From Nothopassalora personata (Eukaryota; Ascomycota; Dothideomycetes; Mycosphaerellales; Mycosphaerellaceae), in NCBI GenBank assembly GCA_033816765.1, contig CM066289.1:3472001-3536000 (forward strand): a stretch of 64,000 bases of DNA, read 5' to 3'. A model generated the notes under the pieces. It saw nothing but the letters and a program-made list of their open reading frames with translations. It was not told the DNA's origin and searched no databases. Numbering within the stretch: position 1 is the stretch's first letter; each line of letters opens with the position of its first letter. Shown here in pieces: positions 1 to 10,440 of the stretch. The position numbers and the translations under genes were made by a program.

Positions 1-385
1 AGGTCGTATCTCTAATACTATAACTATAAACCTTAATAGTAGTTAGAACTACCTTCCTACCTTATAGGTATCCGCTATAGACTATCTTATTTAGCACTTT
101 AGTAGCGTATATAACCGCTATAAGGAGAGATCTAACCTTCCCTTTACTAGCTACTATACTATTCTAGGATAGTTTAAGGGCTACTATACTAACTACGCTC
201 TTAATAATTACTACGATAAGTATAGCTTCTTTTCTCTAAGGACCCTATAGTAGAGTACTACTAGTCTATCTAGAACCTACTAGTAGCTAGGTATAGGTTA
301 TACTCGATCTACTAGTACTGCCTTTTAGAGTAGTATGTAAGCTAGTCGCTCTCCTCCTATTATACGTAGTAGTTCTCTACGTAAG
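1..385 (-). pseudogene. Degraded retroelement-like coding sequence, left part
   Basis: TpA-rich, RIP-type sequence. Read on the minus strand, stretches of plausible protein alternate with TAG stops, as expected when CAG or TGG codons are hit. The same kind of sequence continues on the far side of the solo LTR at 386-747, so the LTR split one unit. No domain was recognised and the element type is unknown. Confidence 0.35.
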
Positions 386-747
386 TGTTAGGAACCGCTG
401 TACGTTATCACAACTCGGGCTTGGATCTTTGCAGGGATGTCTCAATCAGTTATGAAGGTAGTGGTTCCAAACAGTATATGGTGTATACTTAAAATGAGTT
501 GAGCACGAGGCTCCTATCTACTTGCAAAAGAGCGTCGTCTATATAGTGCCGTGTCTTGGCGTGATCTGTCCTGCTCTCTCTTGCTCTCTTGATCTCTTGT
601 TCTCTTACTCTCTTGATCTCTTGATCTCTTGATCTCTTGATCTCTCGCTCTCTCGATCTCTTGATCTCTTGCTCTCCGTCCCGCAAGTTTCTTTGCTCTC
701 CTCGCTTAGTGAGTGGCTGTGAGTTCTCCACGAATCAAACCGTAACA
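386..747 (+). mobile_element. Solo LTR of Gypsy family G2
   Basis: Begins TGTTAGGAACCGC and ends CCGTAACA, flanked by the 5-bp direct repeat GTAAG at 381-385 and 748-752, which is a target-site duplication. Relatives lie at 26,728-27,044, 48,858-49,185 and 50,944-51,270. This copy keeps many CA/TG dinucleotides and is little affected by RIP. It is longer than its relatives (362 bp against about 320-328) because of an octamer expansion at 573-678. Confidence 0.93.
573..678. repeat. GATCTCTT-type microsatellite inside the solo LTR
   Basis: Imperfect tandem copies of an eight-base unit (GATCTCTT with TC/TG variants). The other G2 LTRs in the window carry only a short CT-rich stretch at this place, so this is a copy-specific expansion. 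It produces short arginine/glutamate-rich spurious minus-strand frames. Confidence 0.85.
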
Positions 748-1375
748 GTAAGGGCTTCCTATCTCTAGTTCTATATTCTCCTAGTATAAGCACCTCTAGA
801 TATAGTCTTTAGATGCTACCTACCTAGCTTATCCCTAGCAATATAGACTAGCGCCTAAGCATCCCTAGGGCTCCTAGTAATAGTTCTAGAACTATCCTAC
901 TTAAGATCCGCCTCCTATTCTCTAACTCCCTCCCTTAGGATAAGGTTACTACCCTAATTCGTTAGTTACTATAGCGTCTTAGTACTAATAACGACTTTTA
1001 GGAGAGTACTATAATTAACTCGACTTCCTATAAGAGGGGTTCTAGAGGCTCTAGTAGTAAGTAGTAGTCTAGAGGGTATACTTACTTCGGGCCTTAGTAA
1101 GTGTAAGGGGCGGGCCCCTGTTTCTTAGCATAGGCTACGCCTATGCGTTCGGATTGCTTTCCGACACCTTTTCTTCGGATAGCGTATAACTTCCCCTTTC
1201 TTCTATATCGAACTTATTATAAACTTTATAGAACTTTAGTATATACGTCGTTTACCCGTAATATTAAGTTCGATCCATTCGAATTAGCTAGGTACCTACT
1301 ATTAAAGAGACGGGATACGTAATAACGTCGCTAGGTAGCGAGAGCCCTAGGACTAGTGCCCCGAATAAAAACTTC
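748..1375 (-). pseudogene. Degraded retroelement-like sequence, right part
   Basis: Continuation of the sequence interrupted by the solo LTR. On the minus strand about 748-1,080 reads as one protein-like frame broken only by TAG/TAA. From about 1,080 to 1,375 I see no coding sequence, only a GC-rich inverted motif near 1,109 (GGGGCGGGCCCC) and A/T-rich DNA that may be the LTR or leader of the gag pseudogene to the right. Confidence 0.3.
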
Positions 1376-2629
1376 TAACTTATGCTTTAGTAACTATACT
1401 AGCGATAGGAAGAGATGTAAGCCGAGTTAATTGTAACGCGCGCCGCTTTAAAAGAATCGGAAGACGCTCGACGTTAGTTAATACCTATAGTCTCGCTACT
1501 AGTTTATAATAAGACAACTACTAGTAACCTAATAAGATAGTTACTATAGACGCTAAACGTCGCCGCGCCCTCGTCGCGCACCGGAGAAGAACCGTCGGGT
1601 CCTAGAGGTTAGAACCCCCCTTCCTAGGACGGTAAGGTAGAGACATTCCGCGATTACTTCTTAAGGTTAAAGAGCTCTTTTAGGGTGCGATCCGCCCTAA
1701 AACCGACGCTCTCTAAGGAGTATTACTAGGATACGATTAACGATACCTTACTAGTATTAACGACTAATGGGTTGTGTTAACCTTAGGTTTAGCGGGGGTC
1801 CCTTAGGTCTAACTTGCCTTAATTTCATTTTAGTTTAATTAGACATTTAGGTAAGCTAGTAGGACCTAGTATAGCTATTAAGATATATACTACGCAGTTA
1901 AGCATTATAAGCGTAGCATTAAGGAAACAATTCAATTTATACCTCTCGAGTAGGGGGTATAGGGGTTTAAGTCCGCTAATCCTCTTATTTATCTAGCTAC
2001 TGCGCTACTCGTTACGTAACCTAATTTTATAGTCCCGGGACCGGTAAATACCCCTACTTATATAAGCGCCGCTCTATACTACCATAACTCGGATAGGCCT
2101 ACATAGGGTAGTTAGTAGACATTACTAGCGAGGGAGCGTACTAGGATACGGCACTTCTAGGATAAGGGAGACGGCGAACTTAGGAAGGACCCCGTTACTT
2201 TCTTTACGTAACTTAAGAAAGTCTTCGGTAATAGTAACGAGCGCGCTAAGGCTCTAGAGTAGCTTACTAAGATTAAATATACGAACGATTAACCTTAGTA
2301 CAATTACTAGATAAAATTCGACGGACTCCTACTAAGCGCCGGCGGAGAGAACTAGAGCGACGACGCGAAGATTAGTTACTTACGTAACATCTTCTCGAAC
2401 CCCGTTAGGATATATACGGCGGCTATGCCGAAAAAGGAGGACTACTACGAGTTTACGGGTAAGGTCGAACGGATTATAACTAACCTCGAGGATACGGACT
2501 AGTTTAAAATAGCCTATAAGAGGTAGAAGGACAATAACAAGGACTCTAGTATAACTGCTATAGTTACTACCCGTTCTTTTACGAGAGCGGCTAGTAGCTA
2601 GGTTAATGCCGATAGTAACACCGTTATAG
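1376..2629 (+). pseudogene. RIP-degraded retrotransposon gag, split by mobile unit U
   Basis: On the plus strand about 1,590-1,754 reads as a gag-like segment (motif ETFRDYFLRLKSSF) and resumes after unit U at 2,125 with a second gag-like segment (motif DPVTFFTQLKKVFG, stop codons read as Q/W) to about 2,629. Both resemble the retrotransposon gag domain. Nearly all stops are TAG or TAA at positions where CAG, CAA or TGG would make sense. The gag is cut at 2,629/2,630 by the left end of composite element A; its family is not assigned. Confidence 0.6.
1755..2124 (+). mobile_element. Single mobile unit U (about 370 bp)
   Basis: The same roughly 370-bp sequence forms both inverted ends of elements A and B, but here it stands alone inside a gag pseudogene. 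It starts TATTAACGAC and ends GTAGACATTA. CTAG sits on both sides (1,751-1,754 and 2,125-2,128); counting from GTAGACA the repeat extends to TTACTAG. The gag reading is consistent across the two sides. Its two ends are imperfectly similar in inverted orientation, as in a MITE. The family is not recognised. Confidence 0.75.
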
Positions 2630-3001
2630 TAATGTCTACTAACTACCCTATGTAGGCCTGTCCGAGTTGTAGTAGTATAGAGCGGCGCTTATGTAAGTAG
2701 GGGTATTTGCCGGTCCCGGGACCGGGAAATTAGGTCACGTAACAAGTAGCGTAGTAGTTAGAAAAAATAAGAGGATTAGCGGACCTAAACCTCTATGCCC
2801 TCTACTCGAGAGGTATAAATTGAATTGTTGCCTTAATGCTACGCTTACAATGCTTAACTACGTAGTATATATCTTAATAGCTATACTAGGTCCTACTAGC
2901 TTACCTAAATGTCTAATCAAACCTAAATGAAATTTAGGCAAGTTAGACCTAAGGGACCCCCCTCTAAACCTAAGGTTAACATAACCTATTAGTCGTTAAT
3001 A
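2630..3001 (-). repeat. Left inverted repeat (unit U) of element A
   Basis: Reverse complement of the copies at 12,836-13,212 and 33,464-33,834. It contains the perfect 16-bp palindrome CCGGTCCCGGGACCGG at 2,710-2,725. The outer end is TAATGTCTAC and the inner end GTCGTTAATA. Confidence 0.9.
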
Positions 3002-3237
3002 TATTCTCCCCTATTACAAACCTGTCCTTAGGTTCTAAAGTAGTGAGCCCGGGCACTATAGGTAGCGTAGTTAGTCGCTATAAGCTAAGGTAGTCTTATA
3101 GTAGTACAATAGCTCACCCTATTATTTAGCTTAACATATAAGATGTTAGGTAATCCTAGGCCCTACTAGCGACAGTTTATAAAGACCGAAAGGATCCTTC
3201 TAATAGAGACCGTAATAGAGGCGTTAATAACCGCGAC
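3002..3237 (-). pseudogene. Element A interior, left of the Gypsy insertion
   Basis: Matches the reverse complement of 33,234-33,463 in element B. It is probably 3' non-coding DNA of the element's degraded frame. It ends at the TCGCA target-site duplication of G1. Confidence 0.7.
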
Positions 3238-3242
3238 TCGCA

Positions 3243-3629
3243 TGTTACGGTTCGGTCCAAACGGCAGCCCCGACTAGACACACGAAACACTAATTACTTA
3301 GAAACACGTAATACTGATTATCTAGACGCACGTAATACTGATTACTTCACGGACTGATTAGTGTAATTAGTATGCTTAGTAGGACTGATTAAGGTGATTA
3401 TACTAAGCTATAGGCTCTACGCCGCGAATCTCCTTTGTATTTAGGAACGCTAGAAACCCTTATGGTTCTAATGCGTTCAACTTATGTTACTATCTCACTA
3501 ATTAGAATACAACTCTGATTCCTATTATTTATCTTCGCTTAGCTTACTTTAGCCTCTCTAAAGAATAATACTGCTACGTGACTTAACTTATCTCTCTTTT
3601 AAGACTAGCCCTAGAACGAGACAATAACA
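3243..3629 (+). repeat. G1 5' LTR
   Basis: Starts TGTTACGGTT and ends CAATAACA. A conserved CTTTAAACGCCC sequence follows directly in all G1-type copies and sits where a primer-binding site should be, although it does not start with the usual TGG. Confidence 0.95.
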
Positions 3630-3646
3630 CTTTAAACGCCCTTAGG

Positions 3647-5730
3647 ATGAGCACTACTTAAGCAGCTAGTAGGGGAACACCCGCCCCTAGCGAAGCAGGA
3701 AGCATCCGCCGTGCGCTACTATAACAGACTACTACGAAGGACGATAAGTCTAATAACGATAACGAGCCTACTCTAAGGAGGAACGACGTTAAGGCTGCTA
3801 AGCTAGACCTCTTCTATAGAGATAGGGCTAAGTTCGACGACTAGATTAATTAGATAGATATGTATCTTATGTTTAACCTAGTCGATGCCGATAAAAGAAC
3901 TATCTTTGCTATTACGTACCTTCGCGGAAGTGCGTAGAACTAGATCAAACCTTACCTTAAGGAATACCTTAAAGGTATAGGACGATTAGACCCTACTAGA
4001 ATGTTTAGGAGCTACACTCTCTTTAAAGATAAGATGAAATTAATCTTTGGAACCTCGAACGAAGTCTAATAGGCTATACGAATTATTCAACACCTAAAGT
4101 AGAAGACGTCTACTTTAGAGTATGCAGCCAAATTCGAAGAATACGGACAAATTACCGGATAGGACTAGACGGCGTTAATAACTATGTTCCGACGTAGACT
4201 TAAAGACTCCGTTAAGGACGAGTTAATAAGATACGGGGGACGGATTACTAACCTCAAAGAGCTAATAAAGGCGTCGATTAATATCGATGACTAGCTCTAG
4301 GAACGATACTAGGAGAAGAGATACGACTCTAAAGTAGGAGGAATAGCAGGATACGCTCCGGACCGTAGACCCTTAGGAGGATACGTTGCGAAGGGAGAAT
4401 TCTTACGACAAAGCTAGCCCTACTATAGACCACAGCTAATAGAACTGGACGTTACCTAACGAGGACGGAAGATCGACAAGAGTAGGGGCTACGGAAAGCC
4501 CTTTAAAGGAAAAGGAAAACTTACATGTTATGCCTATAGTAAAGAAGGCTACATAGCGCGAGATTGCCGCGGTAAAAATATAGTGCGCCGCGAGCAATTT
4601 AATATAATGCAACCCCGAACTAGTAAATCTAAGAGTAGCGTTGGATCTCGAGGAGATACCGACTATACTCGGAGAGTAGAGGAGAGAGCTAACAATAGAA
4701 GCACGACGCCTCTCCTAGACCCCTTAGAAGGACGAGGAGGATACTATAGGCAGCAAATGGTGGTTATTCCATTTAATACGAAGAACCAACTACGACAGTT
4801 CAACATAATAACACGAAGAGTCGACTACGAGACCGAATCCGAGTCTCGAAACAGTTATAGAAGCCTTTATTAGCGATTCTATTACTAAGACTCGTGTTAA
4901 ATCTACTACGCCGCGAAGTTAGGCGTAGGGTATTGGCCTTAGCAACTACGAGGAACCCTAGGAGCGACGCATAGGCAAGACGCTACGCTCCGAGAAGTGG
5001 ACATCGATAAATCCTACTTTAACGAAGATAGAAGCAATAAAGAAAATCAGGACCTAGGATAGAACGGATCATAGTTACTAGAACCATAGGAAGAAAGTTA
5101 AGAAACTACCGGGCTAGATACTATCGAGGAAGAACAGGATCCGGAAGAATTAAGCGAAGAAGATTCCTCCGAAGGAGAAGAGAGCGACACTAACGACGAC
5201 AACGAACAACTTACCTTTACGGTAGATACACCTAAGAAACTGTACGACATAATCATCTACCTATAAAGAAGGCACGAGGAATTCCTACCTAAGATAGGTA
5301 GACGAAGGAAGCTATATTCTATTAAGTTTAACAAGACACTTGACACCCTACGAGGCATAGCCTAGGGATACCCACTCATAGAAACAACCGAGAATCTAGC
5401 AACTACCGTTATAGAACGACTACCGATAGGAAGCCGAATAACAGGAACCGGATATCTTACACCGTTAGGAACATTCGTATCGAATGAATTACGTAACATA
5501 GTGCAATACGCACGCGCACTCTACTTAGAAACGTAGAAGATCTAGGAACGCAATAGACTACAAGTGTAGACATAGGGCAACGGGCTATAGGTTCTAGCCG
5601 AAGCCTCTAGGCACGAAGCATAGCGAATCATATACTATTTGGGAAAAGGATTAGCTCCCTAGGAATAAGCGACCGGAGGGAGTTATACAATACTTAGGCT
5701 TATGCATCGACATTAAACATAGTTTTCTAG
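3647..5730 (+). pseudogene. G1 gag, RIP-degraded
   Basis: The frame opens with ATG at 3,647, just after the LTR, and reads a capsid-like domain with conserved tryptophan/glutamine positions turned into TAG. A CCHC knuckle near 4,523-4,570 has lost one cysteine and its histidine to tyrosine (CYAYSKEGYIARDC), which is exactly what C-to-T changes give. An acidic Glu/Ser/Asp-rich region follows at about 5,120-5,210. The short open stretch at 4,583-4,873 is a fragment of this gag, not a gene. Confidence 0.85.
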
Positions 5731-8700
5731 ACACAAGCAATCGTTAACGGATATAAGACTAGTGTTATAATCGACTTAGGAGTAGCGGGGAATTTTATCT
5801 CCGAGTCTTTCATAAGAAGAAACGGGTTAGCTACCCTAAAGAAGAAATAGGGTTACGAGTTAATCGCGGTAAACGGATTATCGTTACCTAGCGTAGAATG
5901 GGAGACGATACTATTGCTACTAGCTATCTAATAGCACTACGAGAATATTACCTTAGATGTTACTAATATAGCTAGTTATAACATAGTATTAGGTATGTCT
6001 TAGTTAAGAAAGCACAATCTAGTAATCGACTAGAGAAGAGGAGTACTTACATTTAGGGAATGCGATTGCGTTATCGACATTTAGCCTACGTAGTAGTAGC
6101 GTTCACTAGTAGATAAGGTAAGGAAACAGCTAAACGAGATATAGCTTACGCCAAATAGAAGGATAGAAGAACTACCTTCGACCGGGACAGACACTAGCGT
6201 AGGGCCGCCGGGTTACGAAGTTACTAGAAGTGATAGAAGTAACGTACTATTGAAGAATACTAACATCTTAGAGTTAAGTATTCCTAAGGAGTATCGCAAG
6301 TAGTCGCGACTCTTTAAAGAGGATAGAGGCAAAACCGCCTTACCTAAGCACCGCCTATAGGATTATAAGATTAACATTTAGCTAGGGAAAGAGCCTCTAT
6401 AGGGACCCCTATATTAAATGTCTAAGAAAGAGCTATAGACCCTACGAGAATAGCTAAAGGAGAAGCTAGCTAAAGGATAGATAAGAAGATCTACCTTAAG
6501 TGTAGGAACTCTATACATGTTCGTTCTAAAAGCAAACGGGAAGTTACGACTCGTATAAGACTATAGGAAGTTAAACGAGATTACGATTAAGAACCGATAC
6601 CCGCTACCTAATATCGAAGAAGCATAAGACAGATTAACCGGATCGGACTAGTACACGAAGATTAACCTACGAGATGCCTTCTATGCTATACGAATAGTAG
6701 AAGGAGAAGAATAGAAAATCGCTTTTAGAACAAGATACGGACTCTACAAATTCTTAGTTATGCTAATAGGATTAACTAACGCACCCGTATCCTACTAGGA
6801 CCTTATAAACGAAACACTTAGAGACCTACTCGACGTATGCGTTATCGCCTATATAGACGACATACTAGTCTACACAAAAGGATCCCTATAGAAACATATA
6901 AAACAAGTCTAGAACGTCTTCGAACGACTTACGCAATTAGGATTCAAGACGGCACCCGAGAAATGCAAATTCCATAAGAAAGAAGTTAAATTCTTAGGCT
7001 TTATTATTAGCACTACAGGGATAACGATCGACCCTACGAAGATATAGTCAATTAGAGAGTGGCTAGAACTAAAAACAGTTAAGGACGTACAATTATTCCT
7101 TAGACTAGCGAACTATAACCGGAAATTTATTAAGGACTACGCGAAAATAGCAGCACTAATAACGATACTTACGAGAAAGGACGTTACTTAGAAATAGGGA
7201 AAGGAATAGACTAAAGCATTTAAGAAACTTAAGGAACAATGCGCTTTAGCCCCTACGCTTCGATTATTCGATAGTAGCAAGGAAGTCCACATCGAGACCG
7301 ATACGTCTAATATAGCAATAGGCGCGTGTCTAACATAGACACACGATAGACAGAGACACCCAGTAGCCTATTACTCCCGGAAAATGACTACAGCGGAACA
7401 GAACTACGACATCTATAACAAAGAGCTTCTAGCTATTGTTACTACTATATAACATTAGAGAGTATATGTCGAGGGCCTACCGAAGTTAACGATTCTTTCT
7501 AACTATAAGAATCTTACGTACTTTACGACGACGAAAGAACTTACCCGAAGGCAAGCCCGCTGGTCGGAGCTGCTAGGGCAGTATAAGTTCGAAATCAAAT
7601 ATACTCTAGGACGAGAGAATGGCCGCGCAGACGCGCTAAGCCGAAGAAGCGACTATATAGAAGAAAAAGAACTAGTGTAACATAAGATATTAAAGACGAA
7701 CCCCGACGGAAGTCTTAGTGCTAACATAAGAGAATTTAATAACATCGTACGGATATTAGGCGATAGGAACGAACAATTCCCTACATCGCAAGGAAAATAC
7801 TAAGTACCTAAGGATCGAGAAGAAGAATGCATACGACAACATCACGACGGACCAACTTATAGACACCCTAGAACTTTAAAAACAATGGACCTAATACAGC
7901 GTAGCTTCTTATTCTTATAAATGAGACTTAAGGTATCACGCTATATTAAACAATACGTACACTGCTAACGAAACAAGGCTACGAGACATGCAAAATACGG
8001 TTACCTACAGTTTAGGACACTACCAACGAAACTGTAGAACGAAGTCACAATAGACTTTATTACGAAACTCCTACCGTTAAGAGATTAAGTTACGAAACAA
8101 CTATACGACATAATACTAGTTATAGTTAATAGACTTACGAAATACGCACACTTCATTCCTATATTAGAAACGTACAATATAGAGTAGCTCGGATACCTCG
8201 TACTAGATAGACTTATCCGATACTACGGATTCCCTTAAGCGTTTTGTTACGGACACGTCCATTCGCTACGAACAACAAGGGCTCATGCAGGCTGCGAGGC
8301 AGCAGGACTGAGGGTGGACGACTCAGATCGAGACTGAGGCTGAGCGACTCAGATCAGTCACGCCAAGACATGGCACTATATAGACGACGCTTCTTTACGA
8401 GTAGATAGGAGCCTCGTGCTCAACTCAAATCAACACTCTTGTGTTAAGTTGCAACCTTGTAGTGAACTCTCGTTCACACTACTTTAGAGACATATCGAGG
8501 ATCGACACTTCCTAGGCCACCCACGTGACGAGGGACAAGGCCCAACCGCAACACGTTTATAACGGACAGAGATAAGCTATTCACATTAAACTACTAGAAG
8601 ACGCTTATAGGAACGATCGGAATTAAACATAAGCTGTTAATAGCATATCATCCGGAAACAGACGGACAAACTGAAAGGATAAATTAAACGCTGGAACAAT

Positions 8701-9400
8701 ACCTACGACACTACATTAATTATGCATAAGACAACTAGGTCTTATTACTGCTAATAGCGCAGATTGTACTAAACAACCACAAATTAGAGACAACTTTAAC
8801 GACACTATTTTATGCGAACTTTAGAAAAGATCCTAACCTATTTAGAACACCTAGATCCTACCTACAAGCCGAAAGAGCAATCGTAACGACGGATACTCTT
8901 AAGGAAGTGCACAAAGAAACACGTAAGGCGATCGAAGATGCATAACATAAACTGTCTTAACAACGGTAGGACACGAGAAAAATGGCACCTCTACTAAAAG
9001 AGGGGGATAAGGTCTATCTCCTTACAAAAAACTTAAGAATAAGAAGATAGACTAAGAAACTAGATCACGTTAAGGTCGGACCATTTTTTATCGATAAAGT
9101 TATAGGACCAGTTAACTACCGCCTACGACTACTACTAGACGCAAGAATCTACCTAGTCTTCTATATCTCTAAGTTAGAACCCGCAGACGCCGAAACACCC
9201 TGCTAGGAGAGCTTCCATTTCGAACCGGAAGTAGAAAACGAATTCGAAGTCAAAAGAATCCTAGATAAGAAAGGTTAGCGATACCTTGTTAAATAGAAAG
9301 GATACGACGAATTAGAAAATACCTAGGAACTAGAAAAGAACCTATAAAACTGTTAACAAAAGATCCGAGAATATTATAAGAAAAACAAAGACCTATAAGT
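5731..9400 (+). pseudogene. G1 pol (protease-RT-RNase H-integrase-chromodomain), RIP-degraded
   Basis: Domains in order: aspartic protease near 5,770 (IDLGVAGNFIS, ancestral DSGA-type); reverse transcriptase with intact YIDD in AYIDDILVYTKG at about 6,847-6,882; RNase H (IETDTSNIAIGACL) near 7,295; integrase, broken by a solo LTR after 8,244; integrase HPETDGQTER motif near 8,650; and a C-terminal chromodomain near 9,240-9,340 (VKRILDKKGQRYLVK). This order is that of a Ty3/Gypsy chromovirus. Dozens of TAG/TAA codons make it non-functional. Confidence 0.92.
8245..8553 (-). mobile_element. Solo LTR inside G1 integrase
   Basis: 309 bp in reverse orientation, with plus-strand ends TGTTACGG and CGCAACA. 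The TSD CGTTT lies at 8,240-8,244 and 8,554-8,558. Removing it restores the uninterrupted integrase seen near 37,940 in the related element. Its core shares the GAGCACGAGGCTCC and AAGCGTCGTCTATATAGTG blocks with the G2 LTRs, but the ends differ, so it is a subfamily. It is only lightly RIPed. Confidence 0.95.
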
Positions 9401-9409
9401 TAACTAGTA

Positions 9410-9960
9410 GGGAGTAGTTCGGGTACCTCCTAGAACTCGTTACCGAGACCCTTAATAGCACCCTATATACCTAGTAACAAGTTAAGAGCTAGACCCTTAT
9501 AAGGGATATCCGAAGGAAGTAAAGAAGCCTCTTCTATCTCCTACTCCTCGATCTCCCTTTCCTTAACGGAAATCGCCTCCTCGGTACGACGATCCACTAG
9601 ATCTATCTACTAACGTAAGCGCTCCTCGCGCGCGCGAGCAATCTTTAGATCCTCGAGAGCCTTCTTATGAACCCGCATCGCCTCCTCCTAAGCGGACCGA
9701 GACTCCTGGATTTTCTAACGAAGACGAGCCTTCTCCTCTACTAACCTCTTAAACTCCGACTAAGTTACTCTTACATCGTACCTTTAGCCGCGACGAAGAC
9801 ACTTACTACACTTCCCGGAACGAATATACACCTTGCATAGGCGACTATGCTTTTCATACGTTAAGCATTTCTTAACTATAACTTCTCCCGCGGATTTAAC
9901 GAACTCGTAGAGACGGCGGCGACGGATAGTGCTAGAAGGGCGTTAGTAGATAGGCATCGT
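9410..9960 (-). pseudogene. Antisense accessory frame in the G1 3' region
   Basis: Between pol and the 3' LTR the minus strand carries a frame starting near 9,960 (MPIY). It has a cysteine cluster (KKCLTYEKHSRLCKVYIRSGKCSKC) followed by a long Arg/Glu/Lys-rich coiled-coil segment, interrupted only by TAG/TAA. Homologous antisense frames occur at 36,414-36,968 and 49,262-49,870 in related elements. The function is unknown; it resembles small fungal cysteine-cluster/coiled-coil hypothetical proteins. Confidence 0.75.
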
Positions 9961-10048
9961 AAAGGGAAGAAGCTATACGCGAATACATAGAGGATACCGT
10001 TCGTTATAAGTAAGCTCAAGGGACTAAGCTAGGCTAGAAGGGGGATAG

Positions 10049-10435
10049 TATTACGGTTTGGTCTAAACGGCAGCCCCGACTAGACACACGAAACACTAAT
10101 TACTTAGAAACACGTGATACTGATTATCTAGACGCACGTGACACTAATCACTTCACGGACTGATTAGTGTAATTAGTATGCTTAGTAGGACTAATTAAGG
10201 TAATTATACTAAGCTATAGGCTCTACGCCGCGAATCTCCTTTGTATTTAGGAACGCTAGAAACCCTTATAGTTCTAATGCGTTCAACTCATGTTACTATC
10301 TTACTAATTGGAATACAACTCTAATTCCTATCATTTATCTTCGCTCAGCTTGCTTCAGCCTCTCTAAAGAATAATACCGCCACGTGACTTGACTTATCTC
10401 TCTTTTGAGACTAGCCCTGGAACGAGACAATAACA
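10049..10435 (+). repeat. G1 3' LTR
   Basis: 387 bp, matching the 5' LTR apart from C/T and G/A differences. It is preceded by a polypurine tract (AGAAGGGGGATAG) at about 10,036-10,048. Its first dinucleotide TG has become TA. Confidence 0.95.
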
Positions 10436-10440
10436 TCGCA

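Larger units (their letters stand above)
3243..10435 (+). mobile_element. Full-length chromodomain Gypsy element G1, RIP-degraded
   Basis: Two 387-bp LTRs (3,243-3,629 and 10,049-10,435) enclose gag, protease-RT-RNase H-integrase-chromodomain and an antisense accessory frame. The TSD TCGCA is present at 3,238-3,242 and 10,436-10,440, and the uninterrupted target is seen in element B near 33,234. The 3' LTR start TG has become TA. Related copies lie at 24,403-27,825 and 35,937-60,288. Confidence 0.96.

Noticed and set aside
489..793. Two minus-strand frames rich in KRSREREIKRSR-type repeats
   Set aside because: They are translations of the GATCTCTT microsatellite inside a solo LTR and have no independent support.
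4583..4873. A 96-codon plus-strand gene
   Set aside because: It is a chance stop-free piece of RIP-degraded G1 gag in the gag frame; the frame continues on both sides with TAG stops.
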